A DNA stretch of 33,040 nucleotides from Nitrospira sp. UBA5699 (GCA_002420105.1 DIHJ01000123.1:14541-47580), one strand, 5' to 3'; counted from the stretch's first letter, positions 22,101 to 30,210 are shown. Program-made: numbers and translations. Notes: generated from the letters alone by a model not told the origin.

Positions 22101-23201
22101 CTAGGCCTTGCGCTTGTAGAACGGCGGTTTGACGACGGCGGCCGGAAGAATCTTTCCCCGTATCTCGATCGCGAGGGCGGTTCCCGGCGGCGCGAAGGAT
22201 GAAAGAACATAGCCTAAGCCGATCCCTTTCTGCAGCAGCGGCGAGAGATTCCCGCTGGCGACCTCCCCGATCGGCCGGGAGGAGGAGGGATCGAGGATCC
22301 TGAAGCCGTGGCGCGGTACGGCCTTCTCCAGGAGTTCGAAGGCCACGAGCCGGCGCGCGGGTCCCGCCTGCGCCTGCTCCTGCAGCGCCTGCCTGCCGAT
22401 AAAGTCGCCCTTCTGGAAGGCGACGGTCCAATCGGCTCCGGCTTCGAGGGGAGTCGTGTCTTCTCCGATGTCGTTGCCGTAGAGGAGGTAGCCCATTTCC
22501 AGCCGCAGCAGATCCCGCGCGCCGAGCCCGGCCGGTTTCAACCCCGCGTCCTCTCCCTTCTTCAAGAGCTGGGTCCAGAGGTCCGCCGCCTTGTCCGCCG
22601 GTACGTTGATCTCGTAGCCCAATTCGCCGCTGTAGCCCGTCCGCGCCACGAAGCAGGGAATGCCCGCCGGCCGGCTTTCACAGCTGTGATGCAGTTTGAG
22701 GCCGGCGACATTGTCGGCGCCGACTGCGAGCAGGATGTCCCGTGAGGCCGGCCCCTGAACGGCCAATTGGGCCAGGTCCGACGTGCGGTCTTCGATCCCG
22801 CAGGCGTCGCCGGCCGCCCGCTGATGCTCCGTGATCCATTGCAGGATCTTTTCGCGATTCGAGGCGTTCACGCAGAGCAGATAGTCCGATTCGGCGGTCC
22901 GATAGACGAAGATGTCGTCTTTGATGCCGCCCCGTTCGTTGCAGACCATCGAATAGTGGGCCTGGCCGACGGCGAGTTTCCGCACGTCGTTCGTCGTCAT
23001 CCGTTGGAGGAACGCAAGGCTCCCGGGGCCGGAGACGGCGATCCGGCCCATATGGCTGACGTCGAAAAGCCCGGCCTTGGTTCGGACCCTGTGATATTCG
23101 TCGACGACGCTGGCGTACTGAATGGGCATTTCCCAACCGGCGAAATCGACGAGTTTGGCCCCGTGCGCGCGATGCCGGTCAATGAGCGGAGTGTGTTTCA
23201 T
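22101..23201 (-). CDS. gcvT: Aminomethyltransferase, glycine cleavage T protein
   Basis: GcvT moves the methylene from aminomethyl-lipoyl-GcvH to THF, releasing ammonia. The 366-aa product has the normal GcvT length. It begins MKHTPLIDRHRAHGAKLVDFAGWEMP, and has the conserved LFDVSHMGRI (about 47-56), the MTTNDV segment and the folate-site Asp region near 95-105 (GGIKDDIFVY). RTGYSGELGYEI and the C-terminal VASGNLSPLLQKGIGLGYV follow the family pattern. ATG 23201 is preceded by AGGA at 7 nt; an ATG 18 nt upstream is less likely. It complements gcvP. Confidence 0.96.
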   Translation of the reverse strand: MKHTPLIDRHRAHGAKLVDFAGWEMPIQYASVVDEYHRVRTKAGLFDVSHMGRIAVSGPGSLAFLQRMTTNDVRKLAVGQAHYSMVCNERGGIKDDIFVYRTAESDYLLCVNASNREKILQWITEHQRAAGDACGIEDRTSDLAQLAVQGPASRDILLAVGADNVAGLKLHHSCESRPAGIPCFVARTGYSGELGYEINVPADKAADLWTQLLKKGEDAGLKPAGLGARDLLRLEMGYLLYGNDIGEDTTPLEAGADWTVAFQKGDFIGRQALQEQAQAGPARRLVAFELLEKAVPRHGFRILDPSSSRPIGEVASGNLSPLLQKGIGLGYVLSSFAPPGTALAIEIRGKILPAAVVKPPFYKRKA

Positions 23202-23232
23202 CGTGTATCCTGCTGACATGACGACATGGTAT

Positions 23233-23295
23233 CAGGCTGACAAGAATATGGACCGGGTAGCGGGAAGATGTTCCCGCTTCAGGAATGTCAGCCTG
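23233..23295. repeat. Nested inverted repeat between FKBP and gcvT genes
   Basis: The outer arms CAGGCTGAC (23233-23241) and GTCAGCCTG (23287-23295) are perfect inverses. Inside, AGCGGGAA (23259-23266) and TTCCCGCT (23271-23278) form an 8-bp hairpin with a GATG loop. The 63-nt element looks like a REP/BIME-type unit or a transcript-end structure. Confidence 0.6.
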
Positions 23296-23319
23296 TCGGC
23301 TTGACACTTGTCAGCATCG

Positions 23320-23688
23320 TTACAGGCCGAGCAATTCGACTTCGAAGATCAACGTGGCGCTGGGGGGAATGATTCCCCCGGCTCCGCGCGCGCCATAACC
23401 GAGGTTCGACGGGATGATTAATTTGCGTTTGCCGCCGACCTTCATGCCCTGGACGCCTTCGTCCCAGCCTTTGATGACACGGCCAGCCCCCAGTGGGAAT
23501 GAGAACGGCTGGCCGCGGTCCACCGAGCTATCGAATTTCTTTCCGTTCTCCAGCCAGCCGGTATAGTGGACGGTGACGGTCTGGCCTGCCTGCGCCGTGG
23601 CTCCTGTACCGACTTTGAGGTCGATATACTGCAATCCCGAGGCTGTCGTGACTTCCTTCCCTTCTGGCCCTGCTTGTTCAAACGGCAT
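23320..23688 (-). CDS. FKBP-type peptidyl-prolyl isomerase
   Basis: A 122-aa single-domain FKBP that speeds cis-trans isomerisation of prolyl bonds. The FKBP core covers about 15-122 with VTVHYTGWLENGKKFDSSVDRG, FSFPLGAGRVIKGWDEGVQGMKVGGKRKL and IPPSATLIFEVELLGL; the aromatic pocket residues are present. There is no signal peptide from this start, so it appears cytoplasmic. ATG 23688 is preceded by AAAGGAG at ideal spacing; the longer upstream frame overlaps the FIST gene and is rejected. It lies 92 nt after the FIST stop on the same strand. Confidence 0.95.
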   Translation of the reverse strand: MPFEQAGPEGKEVTTASGLQYIDLKVGTGATAQAGQTVTVHYTGWLENGKKFDSSVDRGQPFSFPLGAGRVIKGWDEGVQGMKVGGKRKLIIPSNLGYGARGAGGIIPPSATLIFEVELLGL

Positions 23689-23780
23689 GTGTGCTCCTTT
23701 GTCGTCGGTCGTCGGGTCGGCACTGCTCATGTGGAGGGGCGTTGGATGCATCCCGCGGGGGACGATGTGCGCGTTGCGTC

Positions 23781-25004
23781 TTACGGGAGTTCCTGGCGGT
23801 CCTCCGGTTGCGAAAAAATGGCCGCGCTGGCCGTGTACCCGTGAAGGAAATTGCGCCCCCCGACCGGACCGATCTCGCCCTGGGCGAAGAACCCCGCCAC
23901 GGGAATGTGTCCCATCCGTTCCTGCAGGACGCCGCTGTCGTGATGGGCACGGCCGAAGAGGCCTTCGCCTCTGCCGCAGCAACTGAAAAGGAGCGCGCCC
24001 AGCGGGGGATTCCGGTGCTTGGCGCGGTCCGCCGCGAGGAGAAAGCGGAAGTCGTCGCTGGCGGATTTGGCGTCGCGCAGTTGAAACTGAAGGGTCTGGC
24101 CCTCCTGGACCATGTCGCCGACGGCGATGGCCCCGGCCTGCTGGTCCGCGCCGACAAGATTGCGGACGAGAAAATCCCCGCGCTCGAAGCGGCTTCGATG
24201 CTCGTCAATGACGATACCGACGTGCAGCGCTCGATGGGCGGTTCGTCGTTGTGCCCCCTCCAGCGATTCGAAGACGTCCTGGAGACGCTGCAGGGCGGGT
24301 TTGCCGCCCAGTTCGTAGACCATATTTTGCTCGGCCTTGGTGACCACGTAGGCCTCGCCGATCGGAGAGCAGCCTTGTGCGATCACCGTCCGGACCGCGA
24401 CGGGACCCGACAGTTGCACGCCGACCAACCCCCCGTCGAAGACTTCCTCGTTGCGAATGAGTCGATTTTCTCCCGCGCCATGGCCTCCGCCGCAGAGCCC
24501 GCCGACGGCCTTTCCGTTGGGATAGCGGTCGGCCATCACCGCCAGGACGCCGTGAACCGGGGTGGTGAAGGGGTCGGCCAGCAGGATGAAGGTACTGGGC
24601 TCCGTGCTCGCCTCGGGCCAGCCCGTCATCCGGACTTGGTCCTGAGCCGGGGAGAAGGACAGCCGGAGGGGCGTCACGCGGACCTGGGGCAGGCTGGCCA
24701 CCCAGAGGGTCAACCCGGGCGCCGTTTCCAACTCTTCGGCGTCGGCGATGACGCCTTCGCCGGAACAGCCGAGACAGACATCGACGGACAGTTCCTCGCG
24801 AACCATGGTCGCGAGGAGGCGCGCCTTTTCCGCATGATGCGCGGAGAAGAATACAACGGCCAGATCGAGCGGCGCCCGCCCGGTCTGCGTGCGAACGGCA
24901 TCGGCGAGGTCCCGGACGGCGGCTTCCGTATCGGTCTTGCGGGAGAGCGCCGAGGCGAATTGGAGCCCTGTGGAGATGCGGCTTTGCGCCGGCTGGGTGA
25001 TCAT
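23781..25004 (-). CDS. FIST domain sensory protein
   Basis: A 407-aa protein with FIST N and FIST C domains, sensory modules thought to bind small ligands such as amino acids. The N domain (about 30-215) includes DLAVVFFSAHHAEKA, CLGCSGEGVIADAEELE and KAVGGLCGGGHGAGENRLI. The C domain (about 225-385) includes GCSPIGEAYVVTKAEQNMVYELGGKPALQ, LFSCCGRGEGLFG and PVAGFFAQGEIGPVGGRNFLHGYTASAAIF. No output domain (kinase, GGDEF or receptor) is attached, so it acts alone or with a partner. It begins 17 nt after a 75-aa gene on the same strand, an obvious candidate partner. Confidence 0.93.
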   Translation of the reverse strand: MITQPAQSRISTGLQFASALSRKTDTEAAVRDLADAVRTQTGRAPLDLAVVFFSAHHAEKARLLATMVREELSVDVCLGCSGEGVIADAEELETAPGLTLWVASLPQVRVTPLRLSFSPAQDQVRMTGWPEASTEPSTFILLADPFTTPVHGVLAVMADRYPNGKAVGGLCGGGHGAGENRLIRNEEVFDGGLVGVQLSGPVAVRTVIAQGCSPIGEAYVVTKAEQNMVYELGGKPALQRLQDVFESLEGAQRRTAHRALHVGIVIDEHRSRFERGDFLVRNLVGADQQAGAIAVGDMVQEGQTLQFQLRDAKSASDDFRFLLAADRAKHRNPPLGALLFSCCGRGEGLFGRAHHDSGVLQERMGHIPVAGFFAQGEIGPVGGRNFLHGYTASAAIFSQPEDRQELP

Positions 25005-25021
25005 CCGTTGAGTCCGTCTCG

Positions 25022-25249
25022 TCAGACGCCGGGGTTCATGCGCTCGGCGCGGTCCTTCGCGAGCTTCTTATAATACCGCCACATGTAGGAGTAGTAGTCG
25101 TCCAGCTGCGCCAGCAGATAATGCAACTCCGTCGGATCCTCGGTTTCCAGGGCTCGGACCATTCGTGTTTTCAAGAAGTCGCCGAACGCGTCGGTTTTTT
25201 CCACGGCGGTCAGGAGGCGGAGGCCGCCGCCGATTTGGTACTCGTTCAT
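25022..25249 (-). CDS. Small unknown protein next to the FIST gene
   Basis: A 75-aa protein, MNEYQIGGGLRLLTAVEKTDAFGDFLKTRMV..., with no signal peptide or membrane helix. It is largely helical, with an aromatic-rich centre (LLAQLDDYYSYMWRYYKKLAKDRAERMNPGV) that suggests a helical hairpin. GGAGG lies at good spacing before ATG 25249; the longer frame upstream has no such support. It ends 17 nt before the FIST gene, so they are probably one transcript. I do not recognise the family. Confidence 0.75.
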   Translation of the reverse strand: MNEYQIGGGLRLLTAVEKTDAFGDFLKTRMVRALETEDPTELHYLLAQLDDYYSYMWRYYKKLAKDRAERMNPGV

Positions 25250-25319
25250 GTCGTTCCTCCACGCACTGGGCAGCGGCGTGAGAATAGCGAGGGGACGGAT
25301 ACAAATGCAAGCCGCCTGT

Positions 25320-26552
25320 TCATGGCGACGGCCGGGCGCGATGATCCAGGATCGCGCGCAGGCGCGCGAGCGAGATGGCGTCGACGCGGTGGCCGTCACG
25401 GCCCACCACCGGGGTGGCGGCGGTGAGGGCGTTGAGGATCGCTTCCTCCACGGCTTCGACCGTGGCCGAGATCAGCGGGTTCAGATGGGTATCGGCGAGG
25501 TGAGTCATCACGTAGGTCCGGTCGTTCGGATAGTGGGGGATCACGTTTGCGGTGGAGAAGGCCAGAATAAAATCCCCGCTGCCGTGCCTGGCGGTTGAAC
25601 CGGTGCGCGCGAGTCCCAGTGCGGCGCGTTTGGCCAGTCTGGTGAGCTGCCGGCCGTCGAGCGGCGCGTCGGTGGCCATGACGATGATGATCGACCCCTC
25701 GCCGGCACCCGGCAGCGCAGGATCCGTCGCCGGTCCGATCCGGGCAGCCGGTGATGCGGGTTCATCGTAGAGCCGCCCGACCGGGACTCCCTCCACCACC
25801 AATTCATGGCGCCGGCCATGATTCGCATTTACCAGCACTCCGATGGTGTACCCGCCTTCCGCTTCGACGAGACGGCGAGAGGACGTGCCGATTCCCCCCT
25901 TGAATCCGTAGGACACCATACCGGTTCCGGCTCCGACGGTACCTTCCGTCACGGGGCCGCCGGACGCGCCATCCAGCGCCTTGGCGACGTCCGCTTCCGA
26001 GACATGCCGGCCCTGGATGTCGTTGAGGCGGCCGTCGTCGCACTCCGCGACGACCGGGGTGAGCGTGTCATCGGTGATGCCGATTTCCGGATACCGCCGG
26101 ATCATCCAGCTGATGACGCCGTTCGCCACCCGCGGGACGTTCAGCGTGTTCGTCAGCGCGACGGGATATTCCAGAAAGCCGGATTCCCCGACCCAGGCCA
26201 GGCCGGTCATTTCGCCGGTTCCGTTCAAGACAAACGACCCGGCCGGGACCTTCTTATGCCAGACATCGTCGCGCGGGATCACGACGGTCACGCCGGTGCG
26301 GATCGGGCCCGCGCCGGGTTTCAAGGGGCCTTCTCCGGAAATGAGCGTGGTGTGGCCGACGGTGACTCCGGCCACGTCGGTGATGGCGTTCAGCGGTCCG
26401 GTCGGATAGGTGCCGATGACGATGCCGAGCTCGCGCGCCCGGAGGCGCGGCTCCGTCGGTTCCCCGGCGTGGACGAAGGGACTTGCGGCCAGCACAATGC
26501 CCAGCGCGGCCATGACCGGTGCGAGACGTCGGGCGAACGGGTTAGACGTCAT
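25320..26552 (-). CDS. P1-family (DmpA/S58) self-processing aminopeptidase
   Basis: A 410-aa Ntn-fold peptidase of the P1/DmpA/BapA family; members cut D-amino-acid or beta-amino-acid peptides and mature by self-cleavage before a Ser. The expected cleavage site is G286-S287 in GEGSIIIVMATDAPL, matching the DmpA nucleophile motif. Other family marks are AITDVAGVTVGHTTL (about 56-70), GTVGAGTGMVSYGFKGGIGTSSR (about 204-226) and LVNANHG. A signal peptide (LAPVMAALGIVLAASPFVHAG, cleavage near 29) implies export; many family members lack one. Its start overlaps the end of the upstream beta-CASP gene by 11 nt, so they are cotranscribed. Confidence 0.93.
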   Translation of the reverse strand: MTSNPFARRLAPVMAALGIVLAASPFVHAGEPTEPRLRARELGIVIGTYPTGPLNAITDVAGVTVGHTTLISGEGPLKPGAGPIRTGVTVVIPRDDVWHKKVPAGSFVLNGTGEMTGLAWVGESGFLEYPVALTNTLNVPRVANGVISWMIRRYPEIGITDDTLTPVVAECDDGRLNDIQGRHVSEADVAKALDGASGGPVTEGTVGAGTGMVSYGFKGGIGTSSRRLVEAEGGYTIGVLVNANHGRRHELVVEGVPVGRLYDEPASPAARIGPATDPALPGAGEGSIIIVMATDAPLDGRQLTRLAKRAALGLARTGSTARHGSGDFILAFSTANVIPHYPNDRTYVMTHLADTHLNPLISATVEAVEEAILNALTAATPVVGRDGHRVDAISLARLRAILDHRARPSP

Positions 26553-27939
26553 GGGTCGATCCCAGATGAGGCACGGTCACCTCGATGCGAGGGTGCTCCG
26601 CCTGGATCGCGGCCGACAGCGAGAGGGCCTGTTTCTCCTCCCCGTGCACGATGAAAATCTTCCGGGGCAAGGGATCGATGGCCCTGACGTAAGCCAGAAG
26701 GTCATGGCGGTCGGCGTGGGCCGAGAAGCCGTTGAACTTGACGATTTGCGCGCGCCGCGGGGTGGGAACGCCGAAGATCGGCACGATGTCCCATCCCTCG
26801 ACCAGTTTGCGGCCCAGGGTATGTTCGGCCTGGAAGCCCACAAACACGATCACGTTGGCCTCGTCCTGAATCGCGTGCTTGAGGTGGTGAAGGATGCGGC
26901 CGCCTTCGCACATGCCCGAGGCCGAGATGATGACGCAGGGGCCTTTCATCGTATTGAGCCGTTTGCTGTCCTCGGGTGACGACACGAAATGGATGTAGCG
27001 CGAGGCAAACGGATCGCCGTCGTTCGAAAACGTTTTGAACGTCTCTTCGTCGTAGCACTCGGGATGGCGCCGGAAGACCGCGGTGGCCTTGTCGGCCAGC
27101 GGGGAATCGATGTAGATCGGAATGGGATCGACGCGCCCCTCGCCGACGAGTTCCTTGATCCGCATGACCAGTTCCTGGGTACGGCCGACGGCGAAGGCGG
27201 GGACGATGATTTTGCTCTTGTGGGTCTTGGCGTGGGTGATCAGATCCTGCGCCTTTTTCTTCATCTCCTCGCCGGCCTGCTCGTGCAACCGGTCGCCGTA
27301 GGTGGATTCGAGGATGAGAACATCGCAGGGGGGCGGCGGTTCCGGATCCCGCAGAATCGGCATGTTGGAGCGGCCGAGGTCCCCGCTGAACAGGACGGTT
27401 GTCGTATTGCCTCGCGCCGTGTACTTGACCCGGATTGCGGCGGATCCCAGGATGTGCCCGGCATCGGAGAACGAGGCGGTTATCCGCGGCGCGATTTTCA
27501 GCTGGTCTCCGTACCGTGCGCTGTCAAAGCGTCTGACGATCTTGCGGACGTCGTCCCCGTCGTAGAAGGCGCGGACGCAGGCTTTGCCCCGCCGCCCCTC
27601 CTTCTTGTTGACGTAGCGGCAGTCGCTTTCCTGCACGCGCGCGGAATCCTCGAGCATGATGCCCGCCAGATCGGCGGTCGCGCGGGTGACGTAGACTTTG
27701 CCGGAAAAGCCGTGTCGAGGCAGGACCGGCAGCGCCCCCGAATGGTCGATGTGCGCATGGGAGAGCAGCACCGCGCCGAGCGACTTCGGATCGAACCCCA
27801 AGTCGCGGTTCTGCCGGAAGGCTTCTTCGCGTCGCCCCTGAAAGAGCCCGCAATCCAGCAGCAACCTGAAGCTCGGCACCTCCAGCATGTGACGGCTTCC
27901 CGTCACCGAGCGCGCGGCCCCGTGAAAAGACAGTTTCAT
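26542..27939 (-). CDS. MBL-fold beta-CASP RNA nuclease-like protein
   Basis: A 465-aa metallo-beta-lactamase fold hydrolase with a beta-CASP domain, related to RNA-cleaving enzymes (CPSF73-like/RNase J-like, the YSH1 group). The di-zinc motif HAHIDH is at residues 61-66. Further ligands are in FSDAGHILGSAAI, FSGDLGR and the C-terminal FSAHADRHDLL. The beta-CASP domain carries SGMCEGGRILHHL. No signal peptide or KH domain is present. Start 27939 is fixed by its ATGA overlap with the upstream LOG gene's stop; MKLSFHGAARSVTGS is the usual family start. Confidence 0.93.
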   Translation of the reverse strand: MKLSFHGAARSVTGSRHMLEVPSFRLLLDCGLFQGRREEAFRQNRDLGFDPKSLGAVLLSHAHIDHSGALPVLPRHGFSGKVYVTRATADLAGIMLEDSARVQESDCRYVNKKEGRRGKACVRAFYDGDDVRKIVRRFDSARYGDQLKIAPRITASFSDAGHILGSAAIRVKYTARGNTTTVLFSGDLGRSNMPILRDPEPPPPCDVLILESTYGDRLHEQAGEEMKKKAQDLITHAKTHKSKIIVPAFAVGRTQELVMRIKELVGEGRVDPIPIYIDSPLADKATAVFRRHPECYDEETFKTFSNDGDPFASRYIHFVSSPEDSKRLNTMKGPCVIISASGMCEGGRILHHLKHAIQDEANVIVFVGFQAEHTLGRKLVEGWDIVPIFGVPTPRRAQIVKFNGFSAHADRHDLLAYVRAIDPLPRKIFIVHGEEKQALSLSAAIQAEHPRIEVTVPHLGSTHDV

Positions 27940-28787
27940 GACGTCGGGACTCCGTTGTGACGCCCGATCAGGTCCCACGCTTCCTGGGCCGTCTCGGCAT
28001 ATTGAAAGAGGCGAAGGTCGTCCGTGGAGATCAGTCCGTTGTCCACGAGAAACTGCCAGTTGATCAGGCGTTCCCAGAAGTCGCGGCAGACGAGGACCAC
28101 CAGCACGTTTTGCGTCTTGCCGGTCTGGAGCAGGGTCAGCGTTTCGAACAGTTCGTCGAGAGTGCCGAATCCGCCCGGAAAGGCCACCAGCGCCTTGGCC
28201 CGGATCAGGAAATGCATTTTCCTGATGGCAAAGTAGCGAAATTGAAAACAGAGCTCAGGCGTGATGTAGGGGTTGGGGCGTTGCTCGTGGGGCAGCGTAA
28301 TGTTGAGTCCGATCGATTTGGCGTTGACGTCCGCCGCTCCCCGGTTGGCGGCCTCCATGATGCCGGGCCCTCCGCCGGTGACGGTGACGTACTCGCAGCG
28401 TCCGTCGACTTGGCAGGTCGATGAGACCAGGCGGCTGAATTCACGGGCGACATCGTAATACTTGGACAGGTCCGCCTGTCGACGCGCGATCGCCGCCTTG
28501 CGCCCGGCGGAGGGATCGTTCGGCGCCCGTGCCGCTTCCTCTTCCAACCTCCGCAGGGTCGCGTGGGCGGCAGCCGGCTCCTGGAGCCTGGCGCTGCCGA
28601 AGACGACGATCGTCGAGCGGATGCCCTGTTCGAGCTGGATCAACTCGGGCTTCAGCAGTTCGAGCCCGATCCGGACGGAACGGAGTTCGTCGCGTTGCAG
28701 AAAGTCCGTGTCGCGATCGGCCGGAATGTAGGAGGAGGTGATGAACGGATTGGCTGTCGGCGGACGATTGGACGGACCAGGCTCCAT
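27936..28787 (-). CDS. LOG-family (TIGR00730) Rossmann protein
   Basis: A 283-aa Lonely-Guy-family protein; members are phosphoribohydrolases that release a base from nucleoside 5'-monophosphates (cytokinin-activating LOG, or PpnN-type enzymes). The fold signature is present: TIVVFGSARLQ (about 59-69), VTGGGPGIMEAANRGA (about 138-153) and the catalytic PGGFGTLDELFETLTL (about 204-219). The N-terminal 55 residues and an Ala-rich insertion (about 75-105) are longer than in small LOG proteins, nearer to a larger bacterial subgroup. It overlaps the beta-CASP gene by 4 nt. Its start lacks a strong ribosome site. Confidence 0.9.
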   Translation of the reverse strand: MEPGPSNRPPTANPFITSSYIPADRDTDFLQRDELRSVRIGLELLKPELIQLEQGIRSTIVVFGSARLQEPAAAHATLRRLEEEAARAPNDPSAGRKAAIARRQADLSKYYDVAREFSRLVSSTCQVDGRCEYVTVTGGGPGIMEAANRGAADVNAKSIGLNITLPHEQRPNPYITPELCFQFRYFAIRKMHFLIRAKALVAFPGGFGTLDELFETLTLLQTGKTQNVLVVLVCRDFWERLINWQFLVDNGLISTDDLRLFQYAETAQEAWDLIGRHNGVPTS

Positions 28788-28851
28788 GAGGCGACATTAT
28801 AGCGGGACGGGTCGCAGGCGGCAATTCACCGGAACAGAGCGTGAGGAGAGT

Positions 28852-29268
28852 TCAGAAGGGATAGGGATTGAATTGGGGCGGGGCCAGTTGGCGCAGGAAA
28901 CTGCGGTGCGTGACGATCCAGCGGTCATCGCAGAGCAATTCAAACGCGTCGAGGCCGAGTCCGGACCGGGAGATGACGAGGTCGGGATCGACGGGGGACC
29001 AGGGCTTCAGCAGCCAGCCGAAATTGACGCGGGAATATTTGGCGTCCAGGAACCGGTAGGTGGCCACGATCCCCGTTTCGGTGTCGACGATCGAGTCCGG
29101 GGTCCCCAGTTTGGCGATGACGTCGGCGAACGTCGTCTGTTCGGGGATGATAAACTGCACGTCCTCCTGGGTCAGCGGCTGGTTGACGCTGATCCGGACG
29201 ACATTGCACCCGAGCAGCGCCGTGCCGGCGATCGTCAACAGGAGGAGCGAACACACCCAACGTGCCAT
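28852..29268 (-). CDS. Small lipoprotein with BamE/SmpA-like motif (second of a pair)
   Basis: A 138-aa lipoprotein with lipobox ALLGC (Cys 21). Residues about 36-65 read VQFIIPEQTTFADVIAKLGTPD, resembling the SmpA/OmlA (BamE) segment in which a short helix leads to LGxPD. The C-terminal half (GWLLKPWSPVDPDLVISRSGLGLDAFELL) is unfamiliar. BamE assists the outer-membrane beta-barrel assembly machine, but the match is local and the role is not proven. ATG 29268 has GAGG about 10 nt upstream and follows the neighbouring lipoprotein's stop by 10 nt, so the two are coupled. Confidence 0.8.
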   Translation of the reverse strand: MARWVCSLLLLTIAGTALLGCNVVRISVNQPLTQEDVQFIIPEQTTFADVIAKLGTPDSIVDTETGIVATYRFLDAKYSRVNFGWLLKPWSPVDPDLVISRSGLGLDAFELLCDDRWIVTHRSFLRQLAPPQFNPYPF

Positions 29269-29278
29269 GCGCGCCGCC

Positions 29279-29659
29279 TCAATCTCCGAAGGGCCAGAAG
29301 CGGAACTCCATGCCTTCCGTCCGTTTGGAGAAAAGGACATCCTCCACGATCCCCTCCCGGTTCAACAGAACGAACAGGTCGTCGCTTCTGATCGAGACGC
29401 GTGAAAAATTGATGAGGATGAGCAGCAGGCTTCCGGCTTTGGCATCGTAGCGATAGTACTGAAACAGGTCCCGCCCATTGACCTGGAGGACGCGGTCGGG
29501 AGCGCCCAAGAGGGTCAGGACCTCGGCTTTCGGGGTGACCCCTTTCTTGATCGCGGCGACGGACTCCGTCTTGATCTCGTCACCGAGAGAGCCGCGGCTG
29601 AATGCACAGCCTCCCAGTGTCAGCAGGAGCGCCAAGACCATGATTCCCGCATGCTTCAT
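29279..29659 (-). CDS. Small lipoprotein with BamE/SmpA-like domain (first of a pair)
   Basis: A 126-aa lipoprotein with lipobox TLGGC (Cys 18). Residues about 36-70 (AAIKKGVTPKAEVLTLLGAPDRVL then GRDLFQYYRYD) match the SmpA/OmlA (BamE) pattern of K-G-x-T-x-x-E-V-x-x-L-L-G-x-P-D, then a Tyr-rich strand. The C-terminal half has SLLLILINFSRVSIRSDDLFVLLNREGIVEDV, like the hydrophobic strands of that fold. It has a GGAGG ribosome site at good spacing. It is followed 10 nt later by a second lipoprotein with the same type of motif. Confidence 0.85.
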   Translation of the reverse strand: MKHAGIMVLALLLTLGGCAFSRGSLGDEIKTESVAAIKKGVTPKAEVLTLLGAPDRVLQVNGRDLFQYYRYDAKAGSLLLILINFSRVSIRSDDLFVLLNREGIVEDVLFSKRTEGMEFRFWPFGD

Positions 29660-29710
29660 GAACAGCCTCCGTTCTCAACAGTGAAAGCACCCCGGTTCAT
29701 TCCCCGGTCC

Positions 29711-30205
29711 TCAGCGCCGGTGCGGCATGACGAAGTCGGTTTCATACACCTGATAACTCGAGACCGACAGGCCGACCCGGCTATAGACCCGGCGGGCCGT
29801 CTCGTTGCCCGCTTCTACGTACAATCGTATTCCGCAGACGCCGGCGCGTGATTGCGCGAGATCGACGATGGAGCGGTGCATGCGCCGATAGACCCCCTGC
29901 CGTCGCCAGGCGGGCGCCACGTAGACGCTCTGAATCCACCAGAAGACCGCGTTCCGCCAATCGCTCCATTCGAACGTGATCATGAGTTGACCGATGATGG
30001 GCGGCGACGGTCCGTGCGCGAGCTCGGCGACCGTGAAAAAGCCCCGGTCCGGGGTTCTGAGCAGCGCGAGCGTGCCTTCATGGAGCCGGGTGAGATCGAG
30101 CCGGCGGCCTTCGGTCTCCAGAGCCATGGCCGCACTGAATGCGACGATGGCTTCGACGTCCTCTTCGCGGGCTGGTCTGATGATGATCTGGTCCGGCGTC
30201 GTCAT
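29711..30205 (-). CDS. GNAT-family N-acetyltransferase
   Basis: A 164-aa single-domain acetyl-CoA-dependent acyltransferase. The acetyl-CoA-binding motif is IQSVYVAPAWRRQGVYRRMH (about 91-110), with the R-x-x-G-x pyrophosphate-binding pattern; the C-terminal GIRLYVEAGNETARRVYSRVGL is motif B. The substrate cannot be inferred. It starts 5 nt after the stop of the DUF502 gene and ends 51 nt before the first BamE-like lipoprotein, so all four look like one unit. Confidence 0.92.
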   Translation of the reverse strand: MTTPDQIIIRPAREEDVEAIVAFSAAMALETEGRRLDLTRLHEGTLALLRTPDRGFFTVAELAHGPSPPIIGQLMITFEWSDWRNAVFWWIQSVYVAPAWRRQGVYRRMHRSIVDLAQSRAGVCGIRLYVEAGNETARRVYSRVGLSVSSYQVYETDFVMPHRR

Positions 30206-30210
30206 GAATG

